Source: Bdellovibrionales bacterium
GTDB taxonomy: Bacteria; Bdellovibrionota; FAC87; UBA2466; JACKAF01
Assembly: GCA_020435295.1 (NCBI GenBank)
Contig: JAGQZV010000006.1
Span: forward strand, 1-45,017
Length of the DNA stretch: 45,017 nt
Reading direction: 5' to 3'
The translations under genes and the position numbers were made by a program. Every line of letters begins with the position of its first letter. The stretch's first letter is position 1. The notes under the pieces were generated by a model. The model was given only the letters and a program-made list of their open reading frames with translations, had not been told where the DNA came from and ran no database searches. Shown here one piece after another: positions 1 through 8,717 of the stretch.

Positions 1-1750
1 TATCCACCTCGGCCGGTGTCGCTCCGGCAAGCGGCGCTACGGCGGCGATGAACTTTTCAAGAAGGGCATAGGGTAAGCCATCAATGGCTTCCTGCGTACT
101 TGAGGTACCATACTCCACGATGGAGGAACCGTAATCAAAGCGATTGCAGTCCACAAAGCCTCCCACGTTTGTGTCCGTGCAGAAGAGAGGGACTTCTTTG
201 GCCGGAATCTTGCGATCCCCATAAAGAATCTCAATCGCCTTGCGATCATAGTCCAAAATATCCTTCGTTTTTGCGATCATGTGGCCCGCCAAGACATCCT
301 CTTGGAATGGCAAATAGTCCATAACGGAACTAGAAACCTGAACGTCTTCTGGCACGGTCTTCTCGGCGAGGTATCGCTTCATGAGATTGGTACGCTCGCT
401 GATGGGGTAGTTTTTCGTGTGCAACGATCCGGCGAAATTGTGCCGCAATCCCATCAAGTGACCGACTTCGTGCGCAACGACCATCCGAACGTAGTCCTGG
501 GACACGCGCAGAAAGTCTGCTTCTCCGACGTTGCTGGCTAGCAGTTTCTCAATAGAAGATGCCAATTCTTTCTGACCTTTGTGGGAACCAAACTCACAGA
601 GCGGGGCGCTCCCAAAGCCACGAAGGCCAATGGTAGCCTGCTCGTGTTCGTGCGCGTGCGCTCTTTCGTGCGAACGAATTCGCTTTAATAACTGACGAGC
701 CCGAACACGACCGGAGAAAGCAAAAGTACTCGTTAAAAAGGCCTGCGCGTGCAAGATTTGCCCCGTGCGTGGATCCATCTGCGCGTCTGCGTACGCAAAA
801 CCCGCGCGATCGTGATTCACCCATTGAATCACGTTGTAGTTGGCATCTGGAGCTGTCACCCCGTCTGGCGCATCCACAACTGAAATCGGGTTATTCCAGA
901 AGGCACGGTTCCAGTAGAGAATGCCTTCTTCTACGACCTTTCGGTACTCCTTGGGTGTATTCGAGGAAATAGCAAATTGAATTGGCTTTAGGTGTTGGTG
1001 TTTGGTGGCATATACAACGCTACTACCGTTTGCGGTAATTTGCGGTGCCACTTCAAAAAAACCAACCTTGTTGAAGCCCGGGGTTCTTTTTGCAACATAT
1101 TCCGGATCGGGACGGTAGGGACTTAAGAAGTACCGCACCTCCACGAGCTCCGTTCCCGGAATGGTTTTCGTAACCTGGGCGACCTGACGAATCGTGAGTT
1201 GGTTGTTTCCATCCACCTTCGCAGACTCCAGATAACTCAACGGTACAACCGCAGAACTGAAATCGGCCTTGTACTCTCCCCCCTCGTAGTCGCTGGCCCG
1301 CCACTCGGACTGTGTAAAAAGGCGCGTCATCCCAGCATTGAAATCAAATGTAATGGATTCTTCCGTTTCCGAAAGAATCGGAAAGACCGCGAGTACGAGA
1401 TTGCTCGGCAGATCATAAGAGATGACATGGCCTTGCACGGCTTCCAACATGAAAAGCTGATCGTCTTGCTTCTTAAAGGCCACGACGCGGCTCTTCAACC
1501 CGTTGCCCATGGAGGCGGTTGTCTGTGAGATTAGATTCGCCTGTAACAAGAACTCCTTGTCTAGGGCCGCACGCTGGATCGTGATAGTGGGGCGGCTTGC
1601 TGGTTTCTGGAGAACTTGGAAAGACGACCCGATGCTGTCGGCCGCGCGCACAGCGGGCTTGGACTCAAACGAGCTAACCGACTGCGCACACCCCGTTAGG
1701 ATTCCAGCCAGCACACACAATGTACTTGATAGATAGAAGAATAGTTTCAA
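1..1750 (-). CDS. Secreted zinc metalloprotease lipoprotein (metzincin-like), 3' end cut by window edge
   Basis: About 583 codons are visible and the C-terminus lies beyond the left edge. The chosen start is TTG at 1750. The product opens with a hydrophobic signal ending in a lipobox (L-T-G-C, Cys about residue 20), so it is probably a lipid-anchored envelope or surface protein. The active site is HEVGHLMGLRH at about residues 427-437, the HExxHxxGxxH zinc signature. The stretch before it (NVIQWVNHD, then ADAQMDPRTGQILHAQ) resembles the DUF5117/DUF4953 family of bacterial zinc-dependent metalloproteases. Expected role is hydrolysis of extracellular or envelope protein; the substrate is unknown. 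It is transcribed divergently from aguB. The ribosome-binding region is a run of nine G, unusual and possibly slippage-prone. Family call is firm; membership of the exact Pfam family is from memory. Confidence 0.85.
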   Translation of the reverse strand, partial: MKLFFYLSSTLCVLAGILTGCAQSVSSFESKPAVRAADSIGSSFQVLQKPASRPTITIQRAALDKEFLLQANLISQTTASMGNGLKSRVVAFKKQDDQLFMLEAVQGHVISYDLPSNLVLAVFPILSETEESITFDFNAGMTRLFTQSEWRASDYEGGEYKADFSSAVVPLSYLESAKVDGNNQLTIRQVAQVTKTIPGTELVEVRYFLSPYRPDPEYVAKRTPGFNKVGFFEVAPQITANGSSVVYATKHQHLKPIQFAISSNTPKEYRKVVEEGILYWNRAFWNNPISVVDAPDGVTAPDANYNVIQWVNHDRAGFAYADAQMDPRTGQILHAQAFLTSTFAFSGRVRARQLLKRIRSHERAHAHEHEQATIGLRGFGSAPLCEFGSHKGQKELASSIEKLLASNVGEADFLRVSQDYVRMVVAHEVGHLMGLRHNFAGSLHTKNYPISERTNLMKRYLAEKTVPEDVQVSSSVMDYLPFQEDVLAGHMIAKTKDILDYDRKAIEILYGDRKIPAKEVPLFCTDTNVGGFVDCNRFDYGSSIVEYGTSSTQEAIDGLPYALLEKFIAAVAPLAGATPAEVD

Positions 1751-1753
1751 TTG

Positions 1754-1762
1754 CCCCCCCCC
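1754..1762. repeat. Homopolymer C9 (G9 on the coding strand) just upstream of the metalloprotease start
   Basis: Nine consecutive C on the + strand give G9 on the minus strand, three bases upstream of the TTG start at 1750. The tract occupies the Shine-Dalgarno position, so a length change would alter SD strength or spacing. Confidence 0.9.
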
Positions 1763-1948
1763 ATTCAATTTTTAGGCAACCCTCGTTGCTGCTATACGTC
1801 ATCCGTACTATACGCAATCTTAAAATGTCAACGACAAGGCTATGACGCGCGTCAGAGGCGGTTTTCCGGGTCTATACTCTCTGTGTCACTGTCGTTTTTT
1901 GCAAAAATTCCTTCTTTCGGGCGGTTGATTGGGGTAGGTTCTCGACCC

Positions 1949-2872
1949 ATGTGTGCCAAACAAATAAAGACGCCTAAACGCTTTAAAGTCGCCCTTTTAC
2001 AGACCGTCCCCGGCCCCGATGCCGAGGAAAATCTCCTCCGCGCCTGCTCGCGCGTTGAAGACGCGGCACAGCAAGGCGCCAAGTTGATCTGTCTTCCTGA
2101 GCTTTTCCTCTCTCCCTACTTCTGTCAGGTAGAGGACGATAAGCTATTTGATCTCGCTGAGGCGGTTCCAGGGCATTCCACTGAAGTTCTTGCCAAACTT
2201 GCCGCAAAAACCGGAACCGTTATTGTCGCTTCACTTTTTGAGCGCAGAACGGCGGGCCTCTATCACAACACGGCCGCTATTCTGGATGCCAACGGAGAGA
2301 TCGCGGGACTCTACAGAAAGATGCATATCCCGGACGATCCGAGCTATTATGAGAAATTTTATTTCACACCGGGAGATCTAGGTTTCAAAGTTTTTGATAC
2401 GGCCGTTGGAAAAATCGGCACCCTCGTGTGCTGGGATCAGTGGTTCCCTGAGGCGGCCCGCCTGTCTGCACTTGCCGGCGCACAAGTTCTTTTATACCCA
2501 ACCGCTATTGGCTGGCACCCGCGAGAGAAAGAAGCTTTTGGAAAAGCCCAGCACGAGGCGTGGCGAACCAGCCAGCGGGCACACGCAATTGCCAACGGTG
2601 TCTATGTGGCATCCATCAACCGCGCAGGTCTTGAAAAACCCAACCCAGACATCGACGGCATAGAGTTTTGGGGACAGTCCTTCTTCTGCGATCCTCAGGG
2701 AGTCGTGCTCGCTGAGGCTCCGCCCTCTGGTGAAACCACGCTCTACGGAGAGGTTGATTTGGAGCACCTGGAAACGATCCGGCGCAACTGGCCGTTTTTG
2801 CGGGATCGGAGAATTGATGCCTATGGCGGACTCACCCGGCGCTACCTGGACGCACCCGAGGGAATTCGTTGA
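1949..2872 (+). CDS. aguB: N-carbamoylputrescine amidase
   Basis: A nitrilase-superfamily (carbon-nitrogen hydrolase) enzyme of 307 residues that hydrolyses N-carbamoylputrescine to putrescine, CO2 and ammonia in the cytoplasm. The catalytic triad is visible: Glu51 in LPELFLSP, Lys124 in YRKMHIPD and Cys161 in LVCWDQWFPE. The YRKMHIPDDP...EKFYFTPGD stretch and C-terminal DRRIDAYGGLTRRY are typical of AguB rather than of other nitrilases. The open frame extends upstream to 1751, but those residues look non-coding, so I take ATG 1949, where the family's usual N-terminus (KTPKRFKVALLQT) begins. The stop overlaps the TTG start of aguA (TTGA), showing translational coupling. The pairing with aguA makes the assignment strong. 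Confidence 0.93.
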   Translation: MCAKQIKTPKRFKVALLQTVPGPDAEENLLRACSRVEDAAQQGAKLICLPELFLSPYFCQVEDDKLFDLAEAVPGHSTEVLAKLAAKTGTVIVASLFERRTAGLYHNTAAILDANGEIAGLYRKMHIPDDPSYYEKFYFTPGDLGFKVFDTAVGKIGTLVCWDQWFPEAARLSALAGAQVLLYPTAIGWHPREKEAFGKAQHEAWRTSQRAHAIANGVYVASINRAGLEKPNPDIDGIEFWGQSFFCDPQGVVLAEAPPSGETTLYGEVDLEHLETIRRNWPFLRDRRIDAYGGLTRRYLDAPEGIR

Positions 2873-3924
2873 GCACACACTTAACGGAATGCCGACTTCC
2901 CGCCGAGTGGGAGAATCATGCCACGACCTGGATCGGGTGGCCCCACCAAAGCACGGACTGGCCCGGAAAACTGCCTGCCGTCATGTGGGCGTATGGCGAA
3001 ATTGTCCGCATATTAACGGGCCCAGGTAGAGAGCACGTTAGCATTTTCGTAAATGACAAAGCCCACGAAAAAAAGGCGGCTGCTGTGCTAACGAAAGCTG
3101 GCGTGGGTACGCACGCCGTATCCTTTGTCCGACTTAGCACCGATCGCGGCTGGCTGCGCGACTCGGGAGCGATTTTTGTGGAGGAGAAAGGCAAACTCCT
3201 CGCCAACCAGTTCGCGTTTAACGCCTGGGCGAAATACCCAAACTGGAAGAAGGACGCAAAAGTCCCCGCAAAGATTGCAAGCCACGAAAAGCTTCTGATC
3301 CGTCGCGTACTACACGACAAGAAGCCAGTTGTACTGGAAGGCGGTGCGATCGATTACAATGGCGCCCACACGCTTCTAACTACAGAAGAATGCTTACTGG
3401 ACGAGCACATCCAAGTGCGAAACCCCGGCTTTACCCGCGAGGACTACGAATCGCTTTTTGCAGAATACCTAGGGACCCGAAAAACTCTTTGGCTCGGCAA
3501 AGGGATCGTGGGCGACGACACTCACGGCCACGTAGACGATCTCTGCCGGTTTGTGAATCGCAATACAGTCGTGCTGGTACGGGAACAAAATCCACAGGAC
3601 GACAACTACCGCCCTCTGGAAGAGAACTTCGAGCGCCTCCAAGGCGCTACGACCGCAGACGGAGAGAAGCTGAACGTCGTGTCACTGCCGATGCCATCGC
3701 CACTGCACTTTAGCGGCTACCGGCTACCCGCCAGCTACGCCAACTTTTATATCGCCAATGGGGCTGTATTGGTACCAACGTTTAACGACGAGAAAGATCG
3801 CGACGCGCTTGGAATTCTCTCCGAACTTTTTGATCGCCCAGTAGTAGGGCTCCACGCTGTCGACTTAGTGTGGGGGTTTGGGACCCTACACTGCCTCACG
3901 CACGAGCAGCCTTCTTTGGCTTAA
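2869..3924 (+). CDS. aguA: Agmatine deiminase
   Basis: A 351-residue guanidino-group-modifying enzyme (agmatine/peptidylarginine deiminase fold) converting agmatine to N-carbamoylputrescine and ammonia, the step before AguB. Visible signatures are PAEWENHATTWIGWPH near the N-terminus, WLRDSG (Arg97-Asp98), VLEGGA (Glu157), THGHVDD (His219/His221) and the catalytic Cys342 in GTLHCLTHEQP at the extreme C-terminus. The start is TTG, overlapping the aguB stop. The 3' end overlaps the convergent YihY-type gene by 29 bases. Together the pair gives an arginine-decarboxylase-dependent putrescine route that bypasses ornithine; no arginine decarboxylase gene is in this window. Confidence 0.94.
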   Translation: MSTHLTECRLPAEWENHATTWIGWPHQSTDWPGKLPAVMWAYGEIVRILTGPGREHVSIFVNDKAHEKKAAAVLTKAGVGTHAVSFVRLSTDRGWLRDSGAIFVEEKGKLLANQFAFNAWAKYPNWKKDAKVPAKIASHEKLLIRRVLHDKKPVVLEGGAIDYNGAHTLLTTEECLLDEHIQVRNPGFTREDYESLFAEYLGTRKTLWLGKGIVGDDTHGHVDDLCRFVNRNTVVLVREQNPQDDNYRPLEENFERLQGATTADGEKLNVVSLPMPSPLHFSGYRLPASYANFYIANGAVLVPTFNDEKDRDALGILSELFDRPVVGLHAVDLVWGFGTLHCLTHEQPSLA

Positions 3925-4753
3925 CCTTTAGAAACAGGCCACCTACCAAAATAATCATCCAAGCGAGCTGTACCCAAAAAAAGGTGAACGGAATCACCGC
4001 AAACGCACCATATACTTTGTGGGTCGTGACAGAATAGCTATTGATGATCCCAAGCCCCCAGCGAGTAACTTCCAAACAAGGGACAACTATTGCCGCGGCT
4101 TTAAAAGCACTGGACCAGAGTACTGGGCGGCGGGGTACAAAAAAATAAAGCACCGCGAAGGCCGCTATGCTAGCGCTCCAGGCAAGCGGTAAGGCAAACA
4201 CGGGCCCCACGTGCTCGAACGCGAACACGTCGTGCAACCAGCTTTCTTCTCGAATCCAGGTCGCCACAAACATCGTCGTACCCAAAACCAGAGGCAATGC
4301 CAGCATCACAAAAGCCCGCCGAAGCATAAGCATTAAGAAGCCAAGACTCATTGTGGTCTTATCTGAGAACCTGGTCCGTAGCATCGTATCCTGGGTATTG
4401 CCAAATTTCGTGATGAGGTTCCAGCTAGCGTACACGAGAAAAACGGTACCGAATAAACCGATGGACTCCTCACGGAGGCTAGCGACGACCACATCAATAG
4501 CTCTGTCAAATTGAGCATCGTCCACAATGCTTAGCCGTTGCCAAACATAGTGCTTTATCTCTTCGGCCCAGCCGCGCGTCACCCCAGCCCGGTTCAAGAG
4601 CCAAACCGCGAAGCCCAAAACAGGAATCACCGCCAATATAGTATGGAACGCTAGCGACTCGGCACGAACGCCTAGCTGAAGCTCCCTATATTTCTGATAA
4701 TACGGCTCAGCCGTCTGCCTGACTTTGGATATCAATTTGAGTTTGGATTTCAC
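3896..4753 (-). CDS. YihY/BrkB-family integral membrane protein
   Basis: A 285-residue polytopic membrane protein with about six hydrophobic segments. The N-terminal LGVRAESLAFHTILAVIPVL matches the conserved family element in which helix 1 follows a short amphipathic segment. The C-terminal half has YGAFAVIPFTFFWVQLAWMIILVGG, the most conserved stretch of YihY (UPF0761, formerly called ribonuclease BN/BrkB). The molecular function of the family is not established. The start is GTG at 4753, with AAGGG upstream; it lies 47 bases inside the preceding CxxCxxCC gene, so the two are translationally coupled. The 3' end overlaps convergent aguA. Confidence 0.85.
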   Translation of the reverse strand: MKSKLKLISKVRQTAEPYYQKYRELQLGVRAESLAFHTILAVIPVLGFAVWLLNRAGVTRGWAEEIKHYVWQRLSIVDDAQFDRAIDVVVASLREESIGLFGTVFLVYASWNLITKFGNTQDTMLRTRFSDKTTMSLGFLMLMLRRAFVMLALPLVLGTTMFVATWIREESWLHDVFAFEHVGPVFALPLAWSASIAAFAVLYFFVPRRPVLWSSAFKAAAIVVPCLEVTRWGLGIINSYSVTTHKVYGAFAVIPFTFFWVQLAWMIILVGGLFLKVKPKKAARA

Positions 4754-5138
4754 GTGCGGAGATCACCCTTCCCTTGCCAACCCCTGGGCAAAAGGCCGCC
4801 ACATCTCGACGCCACGCCTTGGGCTGCATGGACTCGGGCCAAAACGGCCACGTTCTACACTGAGTGGGGCGTGCGGCGTAGACCGAGCAGCGTTTGTCGT
4901 CTAGAAATACGCAGTCTGGATTTCCTTTCTCTTCTTTGAGCGCAAACTGCCCATGGATTTTCCTACAGTATCGTGCTGTGAAAGAACGCGTTGCGATGCC
5001 CAAATGGCGCGCCATCTGGCGCCTGTCCTCTGCGGTCAGGTACACATAACCGAAGCCACCCCGCGAGGTGCAGCACTTGCCAGATCCCTGGCACTCGAAA
5101 CGGATCCCATGGGACCACCATTTGGTTCGCTTGGGCAT
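4707..5138 (-). CDS. YkgJ-type CxxCxxCC cysteine-cluster protein (putative Fe/Zn binding)
   Basis: A 143-residue soluble protein with the cysteine cluster of the YkgJ family (PF03692 type). Cys16 and the pair Cys22-Cys23 (FECQGSGKCC) open the domain, followed by NPDCVFLDDKRCSVYAARP, TQCRTWPFWPE and a final AAFCPG. The aromatic/proline element RPTQCRTWPFWP is diagnostic. The family is thought to bind a metal, possibly an Fe-S or zinc centre, but its biological role is unsettled. It is the first gene of a two-gene unit with the YihY-type membrane protein, overlapping it by 47 bases. Confidence 0.88.
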   Translation of the reverse strand: MPKRTKWWSHGIRFECQGSGKCCTSRGGFGYVYLTAEDRRQMARHLGIATRSFTARYCRKIHGQFALKEEKGNPDCVFLDDKRCSVYAARPTQCRTWPFWPESMQPKAWRRDVAAFCPGVGKGRVISAREIQTQIDIQSQADG

Positions 5139-5221
5139 GGCCTATCTTAGCAGACTCGTGCGATCGGAGTCTTTTTTAATGTTTGTTCCCATGCTATGAA
5201 TGCAAAGGGGGAAAGCAAATC

Positions 5222-6949
5222 GTGAAGATTTCAAGAAAGAGACTTGTTTCAGTAGTTGTGGTTTTTACTGCTATCTGCGTGGTCGCGGCCACTTCTGCAG
5301 GTTCTGTACCTGCAGCCGATGGACTAACCTGGTACAGCATTGTACCCCCGCTACTTGCGGTGTGCTTAGCCTGGGTCACCAACCGCGTCATGCTGAGCCT
5401 CACTGCAGCGATAATCGCCGGGGGCTTGTTGACAACGCTTCCCGCCGCGCCGTTTTCTCCGCTCGCCTGGTGGCAGGGGCTTTCCGGCAGTGCCGGCTTC
5501 GTCTACTCAGCGGCTTTTGACCAGACCAATTTTTTGGTTCTGGGTTTTATCATTTTAGTGATCTGCATGATCGCGGTTACCATCACCTCGGGCGGGGTTC
5601 AGGCCATGATCGATTGGCTCACCCTATACGCCAAGACATGGCGTTCGACCCAGTTTGTGACTTTTCTCATGGGAATTGCTGTCTTCTTTGATGACTACGC
5701 CAATACCATGATCGTGGGCAATGCTCTGCGCCCGCTTTCAGACAAACAAAAGATCAGCCGAGAAAAACTCGCCTTCCTGGTGGATGCTACAAGCGCCCCG
5801 GTCGCGGGCATCGCTATTGTGAGTACTTGGATCGGCTACGAAATTGGGCTCTTTGGCGAAGTTTCCAAATCTCTGGGCCTCGGGATGGACGGGTACTCCA
5901 TGTTTTTTGATGCCCTCTCCTTCCGATTCTACTGCGTTTTCATGATTGGCTTTGTATTCCTAAATACCATTTCCGGTGAAGATTTCGGTCCCATGGAGGC
6001 CGCGCAAATTCGATCTCTGGGTGAGGGGGAAATCCACGCAGAAGACGCGCAACCACTCACTTCCCACATGGATTCGGCAAAACCCTTTGACGGCTGCAAG
6101 CCCCGCGCGGCTTCGGCCATCATTCCAATGGCGGCTCTGTTTGTCGTCTTACTCGGCGGCATTTGGATAGACGGCGGCGGCCTGACTCTGCTTAGCAGTG
6201 GGGTGTGGAAGCTTCTTAGTCTTGCGTCTTGGCGTAGCGTTATCAGCGCGGGCGAAAATACGACGACCATACTAACCGTAGCGGCCGGAATTGGTCTTGT
6301 CGTGGCTCTTGCTTGTGGCTCTTGGCTATCCGCCGCCCCATTACATGCATTGGGAGGCGCGCTCTGGCGCGGCGCCAAGAGTAGTCTACTTCCAATGGGC
6401 GTTCTTATTCTAGCGTGGTCGCTGAAGGGCAGTTGCGACGCGCTCCAAACCGGAAAGTTCCTTGCAAGTACCATTAGCTCTGTCGTTTCGCCCACCTGGT
6501 TTCCGCTCATTCTGTTTTTAGTTGCCGGGATGACCGCTTTTGCGACGGGAACCAGCTGGGGAACAATGGCCATCTTGATACCCACTGCCGTGCCCGTCGC
6601 CTACCAGCTGGATGGAGGCATGTACGGGCTTGCGACGATGATAAGTCTCGGAGCCGTCCTGGACGGAGCCATCTTTGGCGATCACTGTTCGCCCATTTCC
6701 GACACCACCATCATGAGTTCAGCCGCCAGCGGGTGTGACCACGTTCACCATGTACGCACTCAGTTGCCTTATAGTCTGTTTGTTGCCGCAATGGCTGTGC
6801 TGTTTGGTTATCTGCCGGCCGCCAAAGGGGTTCCTGCCTGGGCCTGTTTGGGTGCAGGAGGCTTGTTACTTTGCGTCTTATTCTGGAGCTTAACGCTTAG
6901 AAAAACCCGAGCGGCCAACGTCTTAAAGGCGATGGCAGCAGAAGCTTAA
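5222..6949 (+). CDS. nhaC: Na+/H+ antiporter, NhaC family
   Basis: A polytopic inner-membrane antiporter of 575 residues. The family core is clear: FFDDYANTMIVGNALRPL in the first half, then a short helix and ATSAPVAGIAIVSTWIGYE, and in the second half ATGTSWGTMAILIPTAVP followed by FGDHCSPISDTTIMSS and a His-rich DHVHHVRTQLPY. These are hallmarks of NhaC-type transporters (PF03553), which exchange Na+ or sometimes organic solutes for H+. The frame is open from TTG 5183, but GTG 5222 has an AAGGGGGA ribosome-binding site and gives a better N-terminus with a hydrophobic first segment. It stands alone on the + strand and ends overlapping the convergent small gene by four bases. The exact substrate cannot be told from sequence. 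Confidence 0.88.
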   Translation: MKISRKRLVSVVVVFTAICVVAATSAGSVPAADGLTWYSIVPPLLAVCLAWVTNRVMLSLTAAIIAGGLLTTLPAAPFSPLAWWQGLSGSAGFVYSAAFDQTNFLVLGFIILVICMIAVTITSGGVQAMIDWLTLYAKTWRSTQFVTFLMGIAVFFDDYANTMIVGNALRPLSDKQKISREKLAFLVDATSAPVAGIAIVSTWIGYEIGLFGEVSKSLGLGMDGYSMFFDALSFRFYCVFMIGFVFLNTISGEDFGPMEAAQIRSLGEGEIHAEDAQPLTSHMDSAKPFDGCKPRAASAIIPMAALFVVLLGGIWIDGGGLTLLSSGVWKLLSLASWRSVISAGENTTTILTVAAGIGLVVALACGSWLSAAPLHALGGALWRGAKSSLLPMGVLILAWSLKGSCDALQTGKFLASTISSVVSPTWFPLILFLVAGMTAFATGTSWGTMAILIPTAVPVAYQLDGGMYGLATMISLGAVLDGAIFGDHCSPISDTTIMSSAASGCDHVHHVRTQLPYSLFVAAMAVLFGYLPAAKGVPAWACLGAGGLLLCVLFWSLTLRKTRAANVLKAMAAEA

Positions 6950-7182
6950 CCCGTTTCCGAGTCTGTACCTTCTTCGTTGAGAAGTTTGAGAGCTACTTTG
7001 AAGTCAGTCTCCCAGACCTTGAGTTCGTAACCCGGGGAACCGGAATTCATCCACTGCAGATCAATGGGTGAGTGCTCCCCTTCTAATGCGCAGTCTAAAC
7101 CGGCGTCTTCCAGCTTTGACTTAGCAATAAGAGCTTCCGCTCTTTGGGTAAATGTCCGAACCGTTAAGCGCTTAGTCTGCAT
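6946..7182 (-). CDS. Small DUF2007-like putative signal-transducing protein
   Basis: A protein of about 78 residues with the pattern of DUF2007: a short first strand (LTVRTF), a helix of the RAEALIAKSKLEDAGL type, then a glycine/proline-rich strand and an acidic C-terminal helix. DUF2007 members resemble the GlnB/ACT fold and lack a firm function. I chose ATG 7182, with GAAGAGG close upstream; the frame also allows ATG 7200 and longer forms reaching 7239. The start overlaps the end of the preceding secreted-protein gene by 11 bases, so the two may be cotranscribed. Confidence 0.62.
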   Translation of the reverse strand: MQTKRLTVRTFTQRAEALIAKSKLEDAGLDCALEGEHSPIDLQWMNSGSPGYELKVWETDFKVALKLLNEEGTDSETG

Positions 7183-7525
7183 TGCCTCTTCGTAGCACAT
7201 AATCGTAGAATTGGGGCGCAGATTCACAGTAGTTTGCAACGGGGGGTTGCGCGTAATTCATCACGCAGATCTGTTGTCCATCTATGGTTTCCACCTGTGT
7301 AAACTCTTTCGTTCCCTGGCAATACAGATCGGAGTAGACGCGGGCGCAAACAGGTTTTTCAGCTTCCGTGGCGTGCTGGACCCAGGCGTACGATTTTGTC
7401 TGCAAGTTGCACGCACTTCCCTGCTCCGTTGTGTAGTTGCGCACACACACCCAGTCTTCCGCAGTACCACTCACACAAGTAAAAGCACACAACGCCCACA
7501 ACAAAAGACCCGTTTGCTTTGCCAT
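7172..7525 (-). CDS. Small secreted six-cysteine protein of unknown function
   Basis: A 117-residue product with a classical signal peptide (hydrophobic LLLWALCAFTCVSG, probable cleavage after about residue 22). The mature part has six cysteines (27, 39, 60, 69, 87, 100), consistent with three disulfides in an oxidising periplasm or outside the cell. I do not recognise the fold. The start is ATG 7525 because CGGGAGAA lies just upstream; the frame is open further 5' to 7588, but that would push the signal peptide inside. The downstream DUF2007-like gene overlaps its 3' end. Confidence 0.68.
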   Translation of the reverse strand: MAKQTGLLLWALCAFTCVSGTAEDWVCVRNYTTEQGSACNLQTKSYAWVQHATEAEKPVCARVYSDLYCQGTKEFTQVETIDGQQICVMNYAQPPVANYCESAPQFYDYVLRRGNAD

Positions 7526-7608
7526 CTTTTCTCCCGTGAACATAATCAAGAAGGCCTTTAGTCTATCCAAACTGGACTTTGCTGGCAATCGGAGTTACTC
7601 CTTCTCAC

Positions 7609-8679
7609 GTGCGGCACCAGAAAACCAAACCGCTGCGACACTCGGTTCGAAAGCTGGAGTCGTGGTACATGGCCCACCACCGAAAACTACCGTGGCGTGC
7701 GTCACACAATCCGTATAGCATCTGGGTATCCGAAGTCATGCTGCAGCAGACGCAAGTCACTACCGTGCTCCCGTACTACCAGCGGTTTCTCCAGAAATGG
7801 CCAACTCTGCAGCATCTTGCCGAATCAGACGAAACAGAGTTGCTCGCCGCTTGGTCCGGCCTTGGGTACTACTCGCGCGCACGCAATTTGCGCCGCGGTG
7901 CCCGTCACTTGATGGATCACCATGACGGCACATTTCCTCACGACCCCGCAACGCTGAAAGAAACGCCCGGGATCGGCCCCTACACTGCAGGTGCCATTCT
8001 TAGCATCGCCTTTGATCTCGCCGAGCCCCTTGTAGATGGGAATGTGCAGCGAGTGTTCGCACGATTTTACGGCGAAGAGCGACACATCGAGGAGCGCGAC
8101 ACGCAGAAACAATTTTGGAAATGGGCAAGGGACTGGGTAATGCATGCGGAATCTCCGAGGGCCCTCAATCAGGCGTTAATGGAGCTCGGAGCCACCGTCT
8201 GCACAAAGTCCTCTCCCAAGTGCAGCAGCTGCCCAGTAAAGGACTCCTGCTTTGGCAATCTTCACCAGTGCCCAGAAACCTTCCCCCGCCGTCGCCCCAG
8301 GCGAAAAGTAAAAGAATTGTATTGGCTAGGCGTTGTTTTCGAACAAAACAACAAACTGCTACTTCGCAAAAATCCCACCGGTGGTTGGTGGCAAGACCTC
8401 TGGGATTTTCCCACTATTGCGCTTGGAAAAAAGAGCGATCTGAAACGAGCACGCACATTCTTACAAAAGCACTACCCGCAAGTCGGGGATTGGACGGCTT
8501 TGGCTCCGCAAAAACACAGCGTAACCCACCACCGGATACACTTGCATCCCTTTGTGGCTCGAATCACAAACACTACCTTGGGTAAAGTGCCGGCGTCAGA
8601 ACGGTGGTGGGCGATTGACAAGATTGACAGTGCCCCCACTTCGTCTTTAGTCAAAAAAGTTATGCGGGCCTACTATTGA
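7609..8679 (+). CDS. mutY: A/G-specific adenine DNA glycosylase
   Basis: A base-excision repair enzyme that removes adenine mispaired with 8-oxoguanine. Landmarks are the LPWR/VSEVMLQQTQV block with catalytic Glu42, the helix-hairpin-helix LKETPGIGPYTAGAI, catalytic Asp143 in VDGNVQRVFAR, and the 4Fe-4S loop C198-x6-C205-x2-C208-x5-C214. A C-terminal NUDIX-like domain (about 230-355) with GGWWQDLWDFP provides 8-oxoG recognition. The frame is open from TTG 7579; GTG 7609 gives an N-terminus closer in length to E. coli MutY, but the choice is uncertain because neither has a strong SD. The stop overlaps a possible upstream TTG of the next gene. Confidence 0.95.
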   Translation: MRHQKTKPLRHSVRKLESWYMAHHRKLPWRASHNPYSIWVSEVMLQQTQVTTVLPYYQRFLQKWPTLQHLAESDETELLAAWSGLGYYSRARNLRRGARHLMDHHDGTFPHDPATLKETPGIGPYTAGAILSIAFDLAEPLVDGNVQRVFARFYGEERHIEERDTQKQFWKWARDWVMHAESPRALNQALMELGATVCTKSSPKCSSCPVKDSCFGNLHQCPETFPRRRPRRKVKELYWLGVVFEQNNKLLLRKNPTGGWWQDLWDFPTIALGKKSDLKRARTFLQKHYPQVGDWTALAPQKHSVTHHRIHLHPFVARITNTTLGKVPASERWWAIDKIDSAPTSSLVKKVMRAYY

Positions 8680-8717
8680 TGCTAGAATTGGAAATAACAC
8701 GCTCAAAGGAGACAATC

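Noticed and set aside
1751-1948. N-terminal extension of the aguB frame up to 1751.
   Set aside because: Residues there are not protein-like and the family N-terminus begins at ATG 1949; the stretch is the divergent intergenic region, where I identify no promoter with confidence.
5929-6585. A 218-codon minus frame inside the NhaC antiporter gene.
   Set aside because: The + strand gene has clear NhaC motifs across the same bases; the minus frame looks like a shadow.
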